This document shows, in pieces, positions 8,607-17,808 of a stretch of 41,184 nt of DNA. A model generated the notes under the pieces. It saw nothing but the letters and a program-made list of their open reading frames with translations, searched no databases and was not told the origin of the DNA. This DNA comes from Flavobacteriales bacterium. GTDB lineage: Bacteria > Bacteroidota > Bacteroidia > Flavobacteriales_E > Vicingaceae. The stretch's first letter is position 1, and every line of letters begins with the position of its first letter. The stretch covers positions 1 to 41,184 of the forward strand of contig JAGQZT010000085.1 of the NCBI GenBank assembly GCA_020435335.1. Reading direction: 5' to 3'. The position numbers and the translations under genes were made by a program.

Positions 8607-9875
8607 TTAGTTTATGATGTTAAACCCGGTGTATTTTACCAAAACTTCCGGGATTTTTATGCCGGCTTCCGTCTGATTGTTTTCCAGCAAGGCAGCCAGT
8701 ATCCTAGGTAACGCCAGGGCACTGCCGTTTAGTGTATGTACGAGTTGTGTTTTACCGTCTTCATTTCGGAAACGGCATTTCAACCGGTTGGCCTGAAACG
8801 TTTCAAAATTGGATATGGAACTCACCTCCAGCCATTTTTCCTGAGCGGCGGAGAACACTTCCATGTCGTATGTCAGGGCGGAAGTAAACCCAAGGTCGCC
8901 TCCGCAAAGTCTGAGGATGCGGTAAGGTAATTCCAATTTATTCAACAGCCCTTTCACGTGTTCGACCATTTCTTTGAGGGTTTCGTAAGAATGGTCAGGG
9001 TGTTGAATTTGTACGATCTCCACTTTATCGAACTGGTGTAATCGATTCAGCCCTCTTACATCTTTTCCGTAAGAGCCTGCTTCACGACGAAAACAAGGCG
9101 TATACCCCACATTTTTAATCGGGAAATCCTCCGGTTTCACAATCGCGTCGCGGTAAATATTCGTAATTGGCACTTCGGCGGTTGGGATCATGTAGAGGTC
9201 GTCAACCTGCATGTGGTACATCTGACCTTCTTTATCCGGCAACTGGCCCGTTCCGTATCCTGAGGCTTCATTCACCATTAATGGCGGGATCACTTCCTGG
9301 TAACCGGCTTTTTCTGCCTCATCCAAAAAGAAATTGATTAAAGCCCTTTGCAGTTTAGCCCCTTTTCCTTTGTAAACCGGGAAACCTGCTCCGGTTACTT
9401 TTACGCCCAGTTCAAAATCGATCAGGTCGTATTTTTTGGCCAGTTCCCAGTGAGGCATGGCATGACTCAGCTGAGGGATGGCAGCATCCTCAAAAACAAC
9501 TTCGTTGTCGGCATCCGTATTTCCGGCAGGAACGATCTCATTCGGAACGTTTGGGATCTGGTATAATAGCCCCTGAAGTTCCGCAGCGACAACAGCATGA
9601 TCATCCTTAAGCTGATTGATTTTTTCTTTCAACTCGGCTGTTTTCGACTTCATTTGATTGGCTTCTTCCTGTTTGCCACTTTTAAACAAATCGCCGATCT
9701 GCTTGGCCAACTGGTTGCTTTCGGCTAAAAGGGTGTCTGATTCCTGCTGGATGTTTTTACGTTTCTCATCCAGTTGAAGCACCTGATCGACCATGGTTGC
9801 GGCGTCGATATTCCTTTTTTTCAGTCGTTCAACGACCAAATCCCTGTTTTCTTTAATGAATGCTGTTTGTAACAT
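8607..9875 (-). CDS. serS: Serine--tRNA ligase
   Basis: 422 aa, normal length. The N-terminal antiparallel coiled-coil arm spans about residues 25-105. It is followed by the class II catalytic core with motif 2 (FRREAGSYGKDVRGL) and motif 3 (NGSALALPRILAALLENNQ). It charges tRNA-Ser (and tRNA-Sec where present). The start ATG gives MLQTAFIKENRDLVVERL, the family N-terminus. A promoter (TTTG-N21-TAAATTTG) lies 21-53 bases upstream, and its -33 box falls in the U-tract of the rpmA terminator. Three small envelope genes follow within 9 bases or less. Confidence 0.97.
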   Translation of the reverse strand: MLQTAFIKENRDLVVERLKKRNIDAATMVDQVLQLDEKRKNIQQESDTLLAESNQLAKQIGDLFKSGKQEEANQMKSKTAELKEKINQLKDDHAVVAAELQGLLYQIPNVPNEIVPAGNTDADNEVVFEDAAIPQLSHAMPHWELAKKYDLIDFELGVKVTGAGFPVYKGKGAKLQRALINFFLDEAEKAGYQEVIPPLMVNEASGYGTGQLPDKEGQMYHMQVDDLYMIPTAEVPITNIYRDAIVKPEDFPIKNVGYTPCFRREAGSYGKDVRGLNRLHQFDKVEIVQIQHPDHSYETLKEMVEHVKGLLNKLELPYRILRLCGGDLGFTSALTYDMEVFSAAQEKWLEVSSISNFETFQANRLKCRFRNEDGKTQLVHTLNGSALALPRILAALLENNQTEAGIKIPEVLVKYTGFNIIN

Positions 9876-9895
9876 TGATCTTCTTTTTACTTACA

Positions 9896-9928
9896 CAAAT
9901 TTAACCATTAGTGGGGTATATAAACAAA
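9896..9928 (-). promoter_or_regulatory. serS promoter (TTTG-N21-TAAATTTG)
   Basis: Minus strand: -33 TTTG at 9928-9925, a 21-bp spacer, and -7 TAAATTTG at 9903-9896. This is an exact fit to the Bacteroidota sigma consensus. The -33 element is the end of the rpmA terminator T-run. Confidence 0.7.
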
Positions 9929-9967
9929 AAAACTCCTGCATCTATAAGTTTACAGACACAGGAGTTT
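9926..9967 (-). terminator. Terminator after rpmA
   Basis: Minus strand: AAACTCCTG / CAGGAGTTT stem (9967-9959 with 9938-9930), a 20-nt loop, then a run of seven Ts. It lies 18 bases after the rpmA stop. Confidence 0.85.
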
Positions 9968-9984
9968 CAAGTATGTATCCAAAC

Positions 9985-10248
9985 TTATGCTTCGGCGATT
10001 GGAGTTACCGAAACGTAAGATTTGTTGTTCTTTTTCTTGCTGAAAGTAACGACACCATCAACCAATGCAAACAAGGTATGATCTTTACCGATACCTACGT
10101 TTTCACCCGGGTGATGTTTTGTTCCTCGTTGACGAACGATAATGTTCCCTGCAATGGCAGCCTGGCCACCGAAGATCTTAACACCTAATCGTTTACTTTC
10201 TGATTCTCTACCGTTTTTGGAGCTACCTGCCCCTTTCTTATGTGCCAT
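9985..10248 (-). CDS. rpmA: 50S ribosomal protein L27
   Basis: 87 aa, standard length. It begins directly with [16 protein letters not shown], so no cleaved Firmicutes-type prepeptide is present. It has the conserved [20 protein letters not shown] and the acidic [10 protein letters not shown] segment. L27 sits at the peptidyl-transferase centre of the large subunit. It lies 35 bases after rplU in the usual rplU-rpmA order and is followed by a strong terminator. Confidence 0.98.
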   Translation of the reverse strand: MAHKKGAGSSKNGRESESKRLGVKIFGGQAAIAGNIIVRQRGTKHHPGENVGIGKDHTLFALVDGVVTFSKKKNNKSYVSVTPIAEA

Positions 10249-10283
10249 AACTTTAGAGTTTAGACGCTATAAGCGCTATGTTT

Positions 10284-10802
10284 TTATTTTTTTGCTGAGT
10301 CGTCAGCTTTTTTAGTTGTTTTCTTAGCGGCAGGCTTCTTAGCTGCTGCTTTTTTTGGAGCGGCTTCCTTCTTAGCGGCAGGCTTCTTGGCTGCTGCAGC
10401 CTTCTTCGGTGCGGCTTCCTTTTCTGCTTTCGGAGCAGCCTCTGCTTTCTCAGCTTTTGGCTCTGCTTTTTTAGCAGCCGGTTTAGCACCACTTTCAGCG
10501 ATTGCTTCAATCTGGATCTTAGTTAAAAACTGACGGTGTCCGTTTTTCACTTTGTATCCTTTTCTTCTTTTCTTTTTAAACACGATAACTTTATCGCCTT
10601 TCAGGTGTTCAAGCACTTTCGCAGAAACTGCTGCACCTGTTATAACCGGGGCGCCAACATTAACTTTTCCGTTGTTATCGATTAAAAGAACCTGATCGAA
10701 AGTAACCTTGCTACCTTCTTTTTCCTGTAACCGATGTACAAAAAGCTGTTGGTCTTTCTCAACTTTAAATTGTTGCCCTGCTATCTCAACTATTGCGTAC
10801 AT
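10284..10802 (-). CDS. rplU: 50S ribosomal protein L21 with long basic tail
   Basis: 172 aa, against about 103 for a minimal L21. Residues 1-103 are a complete L21 (MYAIVEIAGQQFKVEKDQ, FKKKRRKGYKVKNGHRQ), which binds 23S rRNA. Residues 104-172 are almost entirely Lys, Ala, Pro and Glu, ending DDSAKK, and include a 17-residue plus 16-residue tandem duplication (KEAAPKKAAAAKKPAAK type). Extended L21 tails occur in other Bacteroidota, to my knowledge. The tail is probably disordered and RNA-binding. The promoter has TACATTTG at 10839-10832. The gene is first in the rplU-rpmA operon. Confidence 0.96.
   Translation of the reverse strand: MYAIVEIAGQQFKVEKDQQLFVHRLQEKEGSKVTFDQVLLIDNNGKVNVGAPVITGAAVSAKVLEHLKGDKVIVFKKKRRKGYKVKNGHRQFLTKIQIEAIAESGAKPAAKKAEPKAEKAEAAPKAEKEAAPKKAAAAKKPAAKKEAAPKKAAAKKPAAKKTTKKADDSAKK
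10321..10419. repeat. Imperfect 48/51-bp tandem repeat inside rplU
   Basis: Both units (10321-10368 and 10369-10419) start with TTCTTAGCGGCAGGCTTCTT on the plus strand and end GCGGCTTCC. The length difference of 3 bases keeps the frame, so the L21 tail has grown by in-frame duplication. Confidence 0.8.
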
Positions 10803-10831
10803 TTTATAAAATTTTAATTTTTAAGCGGGTG

Positions 10832-10839
10832 CAAATGTA
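10832..10839 (-). promoter_or_regulatory. -7 box of the rplU-rpmA promoter
   Basis: Minus-strand TACATTTG matches TAnnTTTG exactly, 30 bases before the rplU ATG. A T-rich stretch (TTTTTTC) lies upstream, but there is no exact -33 TTTG. Confidence 0.55.
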
Positions 10840-10870
10840 TCATTAATTTTTGAAAAAACTAACTTATTGA

Positions 10871-13231
10871 TTAGAAAGTTAAGCTTAATCCAAAACTTGG
10901 CATCAGCGGTAACTGATAAACCTTATCTGCCGTAACCCGGTCTACATAAAATAAATTATCCCTGTTATAAGCATTGGTAGCTCCTAAATTCGCTTCCAGT
11001 GTACTGTTTTTACCTAATTCAAACTTACGTTTGATGTTTACATCCAACCGGTGATAATAAGGCAATCTTCCTTTGTTCAACTCGGCAAACTGGATTTCCA
11101 GTGTTCCGTTGGCAGACGTATATTGCTGATCGATGCTTGAGAAACCAATTCCTTCGTAGAATCCCTGAGTTTGGGTGAATGGGAATCCTGAAGCCAGGTT
11201 CCAGCGGGTATTGAACTCCCAGTTCAGATCCTTACCGAAGATGTAAGCCACCACCACATTCACGTTATGTCTCCTGTCGAACACCGGAAAGTATTCCTGG
11301 ATACCATCCCACCGGGTTACTTTACCCAGAGAGTATACCGTCCATACATTCAGGTGGGAAGAGGAATACTTTAACGCAACATCCACCCCGTAAGCATCTC
11401 CGGTTTCTACGATAAATTCTTTTTTCAATACATCCGGTTCGTTTGCGGCAGCATCATCATTCTCATCAAAGACCTGATTCCTGTTGGTGTTGGTCAGCTG
11501 GGTAAACTTCTTGTAATACCCTTCCACATTCAGGTTCAATGAGTTGGTGAAATCGTATTCGAATCCAAGAATTGCATGATTGGCTTTTTGAAGCTTGTGG
11601 GTTACATCACGCGTTGATCCGTCTTGCTTGGTAAATTCATCCTGCAGGTTATCCGGCCCGGAAAGGAATCCGTAGAATAAGTTCACGATGTCACGATCGG
11701 AATTGGCGCTGATCAGGTTCTGAGAATACATCCCTCCTGCCATTTTGAAACGTAATTTGTTCGTTGCGTTGAATTTCAATCCCAGTCTGGGCTCCGGCGA
11801 GAACGTGGCCAGAGAAGCATAATACTGCAGCCTCACGCTGGGTTCGATCACCATCTTGCCCGCATTGATCCGGTACATCATGAATCCGGAAAGCTCGGTG
11901 GTATTTTCTTCCTGAACGATTTTCGTTCCTACCGTATTCACGAACTCATAATTGGTTTTGAATCCGAGAATCTCGAATCCGTATTTAAATTGATTGTCGC
12001 CGGAGAACGTGGTGAAGTCCATCCCCGTGTTGAATCCCGTAATCTCACTTTGACGTGGCACACCATCTACTTCTTCGAGGTTAATTTTGTAGCTGGAATA
12101 AGCCGCAACCCCTTCGATCAGTGTTTTGGATGTAGCAGGAACCAATACGAAATTGGCACCTCCTCCGTACGAATTCCAGTTTAATTTCGAGATATCGGAA
12201 TAGTTTACATTGTCGCGGAAGTTGAACCCGAATAAGCTCAATTTATTTCCATTATCTCCATTAAAGCTGATCTTTCCGTAAATATCCGTAAATCCGTAAG
12301 GTAACCCCAGGGTATCAACTCCTCTGGCGTTTTCGGAAGACAACCCTTCGAAATAGGATTTGTAAAAACTGGATGTTTGCTCTAAGTAAGAATGTTTACC
12401 TGACAATACAAAGCTGATTCCGCCATTGCCGTCTTTCGACTTGGACAAAGGTCCTTCCAGCAACAACTTGGAGCTGAAGGTACTGGCAGAAACCTTCCCT
12501 CTCAAACGTTTCTTATCCCCATCTCTTGTTGTAATATCCATAATGGACGAAATCCTTCCGCCGTACTCGGCATTGAACCCTCCGGTATACACATCGGCCG
12601 TTCTCAGGATGTCGGTATCAAACACCGAGAATAATCCGATGGAGTGAAACGGGTTATAGATGATCATACCGTCCAGCAACACCTTGTTCTGAACCGGAGA
12701 GCCTCCACGAATGTAAAGCTGACCACCCTGGTCACCGGTAAAGGTTACCCCCGGCAGTACCTGCAGGTACTGAGCCAGATCAGGGTCTCCACCTACGGAA
12801 GGAATGGATTTGATCTCCTTGGGAGTTACTTTGGCCACAGACATTTTTACCTGCGTGGTTGCCTCCTGCTGTTCAGCGGATACATTAAAGGTATTCATCA
12901 TGGTGGCCGCTTCTACCAGCTGATGATTCTTTTGAAGAATCTCGTTCTTTTTAATCGCAACAGCCATCTGAATGGTGTCGAAACCAAGAGAAGTAACCAT
13001 AAGGGTATAGTTTCCGGGAGGCACTTTCGTGATCGAATAGAACCCGTTCGCGTCGGTTGCTGCTCCCATGGTTGTTCCTTTTAAAAAGACGGTGGCACCA
13101 ATTTCAGCCTCACCTGTTTTATCGTTGTATACAAATCCTCTTACAATTCCGTTCTGAGCAAAAGTAACCGTAGCAATTAACAGCAGCATCAAAACCCCTA
13201 AACTTCTGGCAATCGTTTTATTCATTAGCAT
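10871..13231 (-). CDS. TonB-dependent outer-membrane receptor
   Basis: 786 aa. It has a signal peptide (about 1-25), a carboxypeptidase-regulatory-like beta-sandwich (about 27-110, GATVFLKGTTMGAATDANGF), a plug domain (about 130-230, YIRGGSPVQNKVLLDGM) and a 22-strand-type barrel ending in Phe (FGLSLTF), the usual outer-membrane insertion signal. It imports a ligand across the outer membrane using TonB energy. No SusD-like partner is adjacent and it lacks SusC hallmarks, so the ligand is unknown. Start may be Met1 or Met3. The promoter TACCTTTG (13253-13246) and three ATCGGT repeats lie upstream. The 67-bp gap to rplU has no terminator hairpin I can see. Confidence 0.92.
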   Translation of the reverse strand: MLMNKTIARSLGVLMLLLIATVTFAQNGIVRGFVYNDKTGEAEIGATVFLKGTTMGAATDANGFYSITKVPPGNYTLMVTSLGFDTIQMAVAIKKNEILQKNHQLVEAATMMNTFNVSAEQQEATTQVKMSVAKVTPKEIKSIPSVGGDPDLAQYLQVLPGVTFTGDQGGQLYIRGGSPVQNKVLLDGMIIYNPFHSIGLFSVFDTDILRTADVYTGGFNAEYGGRISSIMDITTRDGDKKRLRGKVSASTFSSKLLLEGPLSKSKDGNGGISFVLSGKHSYLEQTSSFYKSYFEGLSSENARGVDTLGLPYGFTDIYGKISFNGDNGNKLSLFGFNFRDNVNYSDISKLNWNSYGGGANFVLVPATSKTLIEGVAAYSSYKINLEEVDGVPRQSEITGFNTGMDFTTFSGDNQFKYGFEILGFKTNYEFVNTVGTKIVQEENTTELSGFMMYRINAGKMVIEPSVRLQYYASLATFSPEPRLGLKFNATNKLRFKMAGGMYSQNLISANSDRDIVNLFYGFLSGPDNLQDEFTKQDGSTRDVTHKLQKANHAILGFEYDFTNSLNLNVEGYYKKFTQLTNTNRNQVFDENDDAAANEPDVLKKEFIVETGDAYGVDVALKYSSSHLNVWTVYSLGKVTRWDGIQEYFPVFDRRHNVNVVVAYIFGKDLNWEFNTRWNLASGFPFTQTQGFYEGIGFSSIDQQYTSANGTLEIQFAELNKGRLPYYHRLDVNIKRKFELGKNSTLEANLGATNAYNRDNLFYVDRVTADKVYQLPLMPSFGLSLTF

Positions 13232-13245
13232 ATTCTTTAAGCCCG

Positions 13246-13253
13246 CAAAGGTA
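13246..13253 (-). promoter_or_regulatory. -7 box of the TonB-receptor promoter
   Basis: Minus-strand TACCTTTG is an exact TAnnTTTG match, 14 bases before the ATG at 13231. Confidence 0.6.
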
Positions 13254-13310
13254 TAAAAATAGTTTTAAGTTAATGGGGGTAAAAATAGATAATTGAAACT
13301 GAAAAACCTG

Positions 13311-13337
13311 ACCGATGGGCACCGATAAATAACCGAT
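13311..13337 (-). promoter_or_regulatory. Three phased ATCGGT repeats, candidate operator
   Basis: ACCGAT (plus strand) occurs at 13311, 13321 and 13332, i.e. every 10-11 bp, on one face of the helix. It lies about 58-85 bp upstream of the TonB-receptor -7 box and just downstream of the tamB stop. This is a plausible binding site for an activator or repressor; the protein is unknown. Confidence 0.35.
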
Positions 13338-13350
13338 AATAAAATAAAGG

Positions 13351-16300
13351 TCAGTTCTCCTCTTCCTTTTTATTTTTTCTCCGGAAGCGGGCAAATAATT
13401 TCTGCCAGAACTCCTTCCCTGTATCGTATTCTTCTTTATACGACAATCCTAATCCCTGCGTATAGGCGCTATTATTATTTTGAAATGAAAACTGATTCGA
13501 GTTGTTAAATGCCTTGGCCCGGAGTTTTCCATCCTTGGTAATCTTGTACTCCATCGACAAGTCGCCGATCAGGTTATTGGTATTTTGGGCACTCGAAGAC
13601 ACATTGTTCCGGTCCGAAACCCCGAAGTTTCCATCCAGGATGAGCCGGTCGTTCAGCAACTGGGTAGAAAGAGCCAGTTCCAGCTCTTGTCCGGAAAGTT
13701 CATCTCCCGGACGATAGTTCACCCCGATATCGAAGTCGTTGCTGATTTTGGAGAGCCAATTACTCAATTGGTTGGAGAGTAATTCGGATGAAGTTGTGGA
13801 TCCGACATTCGCATGCCCGTAAGTCGCATCGGCTCCGGCAGGAGGCAGGAAGGAATTCAAAACCAACAGCGAAAACACCTGTTTGTTCAATTCCTGGATG
13901 TTTTCCTCCTTGCCACTGACATACAAGACACTCTTCATTTTATTCTTCGTATCTTCATCGGCCGTCGGCAGATCGATATCGAAACTGATATCCGGATTCA
14001 TCATATCATGCTGCATTTTCAGCTTCAGATCCACGGGAATCCGTTTTTTATACACATCACTGGTATCCACATTCACCAGCAGGTCGTACAGCCTCGCGCG
14101 CAAACGATAAACGGCCGTAATGTTCAATTCGGCCTCATAAGGGCTCCCATTCCACTTAATGGTTCCTCCCTGTTCCAGGTCGAAACGCTTGTTGATCACA
14201 TTCTGCAACGTAAACAAGTAGTCTCCGTCGATCACTTCGTAGCTTCCATACATATTCAGATCCCCGTCATTGCTGATGTTCAGCGTAATATTCCCTTCTC
14301 CGGTACTTCGCATCACATCTCCGATCTGATCGTCGAACACCAAACGAACCTGGGCGTTCGGGGTAATCTCAATGTCGAAATTCATCTCGATGTTGGTCAG
14401 ATCCACTTGTTCATTCACATTCAGGGCCATTTCGGTGGAATCGTGAGAAACGAATTCAATAAAATTACTTTCTTCTATATCCTGATTGTCCGTTAACGGA
14501 ATGTTCAGTACGGTATTCTTTTCCGTCTTGATCTCGGCATCGAGGGTCATTTGCTTGTCGTAGCTACCCACGTTGAAGAACCCACTCACAAAGGCTCTTC
14601 CGTAGTAAAGATCATTATCTTTCTCCGTGGTATTTAACGCCATAAAATTACGGGCATCCAGACCGATATCGACACTCCAGTCGTTAAACCACTGGTGAAA
14701 AACGGTTCCGTTCGCCGTAGCCTTGTTGTTACGCTCATCGAAAATCTCAATGTTATCGAAGCTGATCATATCCGGAACGATCTCGATCTGACAAAGATTG
14801 GTGCGGTACAGGGTATTGAGGTAATTCACTTTAAACTTGGCATTCTGCACGGTGGCACTCCCCGATAATTCGGGATGTTTAAAACTGCCTTTCAGATCGA
14901 CTTTAGCGCTGATCACCCCGCTGATGTTACTGATATTATCTTTGATATACGCTTCGATGCTGCTTAATTCGGTTCTGTTCAGCTGCAATGAAATATCCAG
15001 ATTGTTTTCCTCTGATTTCGGATAATAATTTCCACTAAATAAAATAGTCGGCGTATGATCCCGGTAGAACTTACCATTGAGTTTCAGCGATTGTGTGGTG
15101 GTATTCCACAAGGCGGATACGTGCCCGTCGCCAATCAGGGTTTTGTTCACCCTCAACTTCGCAAATTCGAGGTCGGACGTATAAAACATTTCACCCTCTC
15201 TTCTGCTAATCGACGCAACCCCATCCACAACACCGTTCACATCAATGACCGAGGCCGGAATAAGTTTATCAATAAGGCTCAGGTTGAATTTCTTCAGCAA
15301 TACATCGATCTGGTCGAGCGGATCGTCGGATAATTTCCCATCAATCAGAATACTCTGATGGCCTGAAGCCATATTCAGGGCATTGACCCAAATATTCCCC
15401 GTATCGACCACAATCTTGTTGTTCGGCCTGATCGTCCACAAACTATCCGAAAAATAAGCATGCGAGTTGATGAATGAATTGGTAAACGTGGAGTAGCCGT
15501 CAAACTTCGTACTGATGCTGATGTCTCCTTCATTCCTTACCGAATCCGATTTGTTCCAGGTAATGTGGGTTAACCCCGTATCCTTTTCTAAAGTTCCTGC
15601 AATTTTAAAGTCGTTCACATAGAGGCTATCGCTTTGCATCAGACTCAGCACATTGAGGTCAAGATCAATCTTTTCTTCTTTTGCAGTCGTAAGCAGGTTA
15701 AGTTGTTTCATTTTGATGCCGTAAAGATCGACGAGGGGTGATTTCCCATTGATGTTCAGCACATGTGTTGAGCTGTTATAATGCCCTTCCACACTGGTGT
15801 GATCGGCAAAACTAACCCCATGCAGAAACAATTTGGAAAGGAGGGCACTGTTATGAATTTTTACGGTAAAATCCAGATCGTGAGGCAGATTGGCTACGTG
15901 GTGTTTTTTATCGATTTGTGAAGGCACATAGCGTACAAAAAAGTTTTCCAGATACTCCGACAACTCTGCAAACTTGAATTCTCCCTTCAATTGCGCGTCC
16001 AGCACTTCCGAAGTCATGTTGATGTTCCTGATCCCTCCGGATTCTTTCGACTCCACATAAGCACTATCAATAACAATGGTATCTTTTTTATCGAGGTAGG
16101 TGGTATTCAATATCTTCAGATCACCGATCAGGTTGTCGGGTGAATTACCGATCAGGTTCACTTCTACCGTGGTAGACAATCTGGTTTTCATACCACTGTT
16201 ATGAATGATGTTTAACTTGGCCAGTTTGGCTTCTTTGACATGCGATACGAAATGGTACTCGGGTAGCTTTCCGGATAAATTGACAATCCCATCAAAATCG

Positions 16301-17808
16301 AGGTCGATATTCTCATCCTCAAGGGTCAGGAACCCAGTAAATGTTTGATTGGAGAAGCCTCCGTTCACAGACACATTGTTGTATTCATACCCCTTTACCA
16401 CCACCTGGGCAATATTCCCTTTAAAAGCCGCATCCAATTCTTTTTTCGAAGCTCCTTTTCCATCCACGTTAACATTCATGGTAATATCACCCAAATCTTT
16501 GGGGATTCCCATTAACTGGCCAACACGAAAATGATTCGACGACACCTTCCCCTTGTAATAAGGCGTTCCGTCTTTGATCTTCACGGAAATATCCGTCGAT
16601 ACGTTCCCCAAATTGGATTTCAGGTCGCCATAAGCCACAAAATCATGATGGAATCCGGTAAAACTTCCCTTAAAACGGATGGCTCCAAGATGCCTGAAAT
16701 TATCAGGCAAAGCCACAAATTTTCCGGCATCAAACGGAAACAAAGGGAACGTTTCCATGCGCTCTTTCGTTGTGGTCAGTTCTTTTACATCAACGTGCCA
16801 GAACATATCCTCCGGATTAGGCAACCCCGAAAGGTCGATGTTCCCAGCAAAGCGGGTTCCGTCGTTGAATACCAGCGCCAGCTTTCGGCCCTTAAGGTTG
16901 GTCAAACGGCCCTTAACCAATCCGTTCAACCTGACCGTCTTATTTAACTGATCGGTAGCTGGCACGAAGTAAGCCAGATCTTTTACATCCAGATTAGACT
17001 CTACAAATTCGGCATCCACCTTTACTGCTTCGATAAAATCCGCCAGGTCGGCATAGGTTTCCGTTGCAAACCCCACCCGGCCTCTGATTGTTGATCCGGG
17101 TGTCTTAATGGTTAAATCCTCCGTAAAAATTCCCTGTGGCGACACCTTCGCTGCGGCCATAAAATCGTCTAACTGAAATCCGCTTTTCTCTTGCAGGCTG
17201 AGTTGCTGAATGCTACAGGTTATGCCATCGTTCAGCGATATCCCTACAATATCTGCATCCAATCCTTTCAGTCCGATGTGGTTGTAATCAATGCCCTTCG
17301 CTATGGGGTCAACCAGCCGGTTATTGTAATCGAAGCGTCCCTGATTCACAACAACCTCGTTCATGGCAAACTCCCAGCTGCCCTTCGTGGTATCTTTACT
17401 CGCGAAGTGGTTGATCAGGAAAGTCAGGTTGGTCCCGTCTTCCAGTTTTTTCAGGTTAAAGTAAGGCTGATTGAGTTCAACCTCATCGAGGATGATCACT
17501 TTATCGCCAAATGATAACCGCTGAATGTCAACATTGATATGATCCACATACAACAGCGTATCTTTTTCGAGATCTTCAATGTAAACGTGATGGAGGCTCA
17601 CGTTATCAAACAGGGAAACACTTACCCGTTCTACGGAAATAACGGTATGCAAATCTTTCGCCAGCGCGTTGAGATACTGACGGGCAAAAAACGTTTGAAA
17701 AGGTGTGTTGTAGGAAGCCAATCCCAAAGTACCTCCCAAGAATATCAGGAATACCAGGATAACTATCGATATTTTCTTCCTTTTTTTAATAATTTCGTTG
17801 CTTACAAT
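13351..17808 (-). CDS. tamB: TamB-like translocation and assembly module protein
   Basis: About 1485 aa if translation starts at ATT 17808; 1462 aa from the last standard codon, TTG 17739. The protein is a long AsmA/TamB-like beta-rich chain with the C-terminal TamB (DUF490) domain from about residue 1120 (GGTIKWNGSPYEAELNI). It probably bridges inner and outer membranes for lipid or protein transport. Starting at TTG would cut through the N-terminal membrane anchor: the frame upstream reads NEIIKKRKKISIVILVFLIF and is open to TAG at 17811. No ATG, GTG or TTG lies in that extension, so an ATT (17808) or another rare start is likely, unless there is a base error. It is divergent from tsaD. Confidence 0.88.
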   Translation of the reverse strand: MVSNEIIKKRKKISIVILVFLIFLGGTLGLASYNTPFQTFFARQYLNALAKDLHTVISVERVSVSLFDNVSLHHVYIEDLEKDTLLYVDHINVDIQRLSFGDKVIILDEVELNQPYFNLKKLEDGTNLTFLINHFASKDTTKGSWEFAMNEVVVNQGRFDYNNRLVDPIAKGIDYNHIGLKGLDADIVGISLNDGITCSIQQLSLQEKSGFQLDDFMAAAKVSPQGIFTEDLTIKTPGSTIRGRVGFATETYADLADFIEAVKVDAEFVESNLDVKDLAYFVPATDQLNKTVRLNGLVKGRLTNLKGRKLALVFNDGTRFAGNIDLSGLPNPEDMFWHVDVKELTTTKERMETFPLFPFDAGKFVALPDNFRHLGAIRFKGSFTGFHHDFVAYGDLKSNLGNVSTDISVKIKDGTPYYKGKVSSNHFRVGQLMGIPKDLGDITMNVNVDGKGASKKELDAAFKGNIAQVVVKGYEYNNVSVNGGFSNQTFTGFLTLEDENIDLDFDGIVNLSGKLPEYHFVSHVKEAKLAKLNIIHNSGMKTRLSTTVEVNLIGNSPDNLIGDLKILNTTYLDKKDTIVIDSAYVESKESGGIRNINMTSEVLDAQLKGEFKFAELSEYLENFFVRYVPSQIDKKHHVANLPHDLDFTVKIHNSALLSKLFLHGVSFADHTSVEGHYNSSTHVLNINGKSPLVDLYGIKMKQLNLLTTAKEEKIDLDLNVLSLMQSDSLYVNDFKIAGTLEKDTGLTHITWNKSDSVRNEGDISISTKFDGYSTFTNSFINSHAYFSDSLWTIRPNNKIVVDTGNIWVNALNMASGHQSILIDGKLSDDPLDQIDVLLKKFNLSLIDKLIPASVIDVNGVVDGVASISRREGEMFYTSDLEFAKLRVNKTLIGDGHVSALWNTTTQSLKLNGKFYRDHTPTILFSGNYYPKSEENNLDISLQLNRTELSSIEAYIKDNISNISGVISAKVDLKGSFKHPELSGSATVQNAKFKVNYLNTLYRTNLCQIEIVPDMISFDNIEIFDERNNKATANGTVFHQWFNDWSVDIGLDARNFMALNTTEKDNDLYYGRAFVSGFFNVGSYDKQMTLDAEIKTEKNTVLNIPLTDNQDIEESNFIEFVSHDSTEMALNVNEQVDLTNIEMNFDIEITPNAQVRLVFDDQIGDVMRSTGEGNITLNISNDGDLNMYGSYEVIDGDYLFTLQNVINKRFDLEQGGTIKWNGSPYEAELNITAVYRLRARLYDLLVNVDTSDVYKKRIPVDLKLKMQHDMMNPDISFDIDLPTADEDTKNKMKSVLYVSGKEENIQELNKQVFSLLVLNSFLPPAGADATYGHANVGSTTSSELLSNQLSNWLSKISNDFDIGVNYRPGDELSGQELELALSTQLLNDRLILDGNFGVSDRNNVSSSAQNTNNLIGDLSMEYKITKDGKLRAKAFNNSNQFSFQNNNSAYTQGLGLSYKEEYDTGKEFWQKLFARFRRKNKKEEEN

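Noticed and set aside
10253..10510. An Arg/Lys/Gln-rich frame overlapping rplU
   Set aside because: It is the L21 tail repeat read in another frame.
10871..13231. A SusC/SusD polysaccharide-use locus
   Set aside because: No SusD-like lipoprotein or glycoside hydrolase is adjacent; the receptor stands alone.
13813..14496. A 227-codon open frame on the plus strand inside tamB
   Set aside because: It is antisense to a clearly coding TamB domain; its composition (His/Ile/Gln-rich) mirrors the reverse complement of beta-rich coding sequence, and it has no start context or family resemblance.
17781..17787. Frameshift in the A7 run as explanation for the missing tamB start
   Set aside because: The two alternative frames with upstream ATGs both hit stop codons (TAA near 17804 and 17788) before or at the start of the run, so slippage there cannot join them to tamB.
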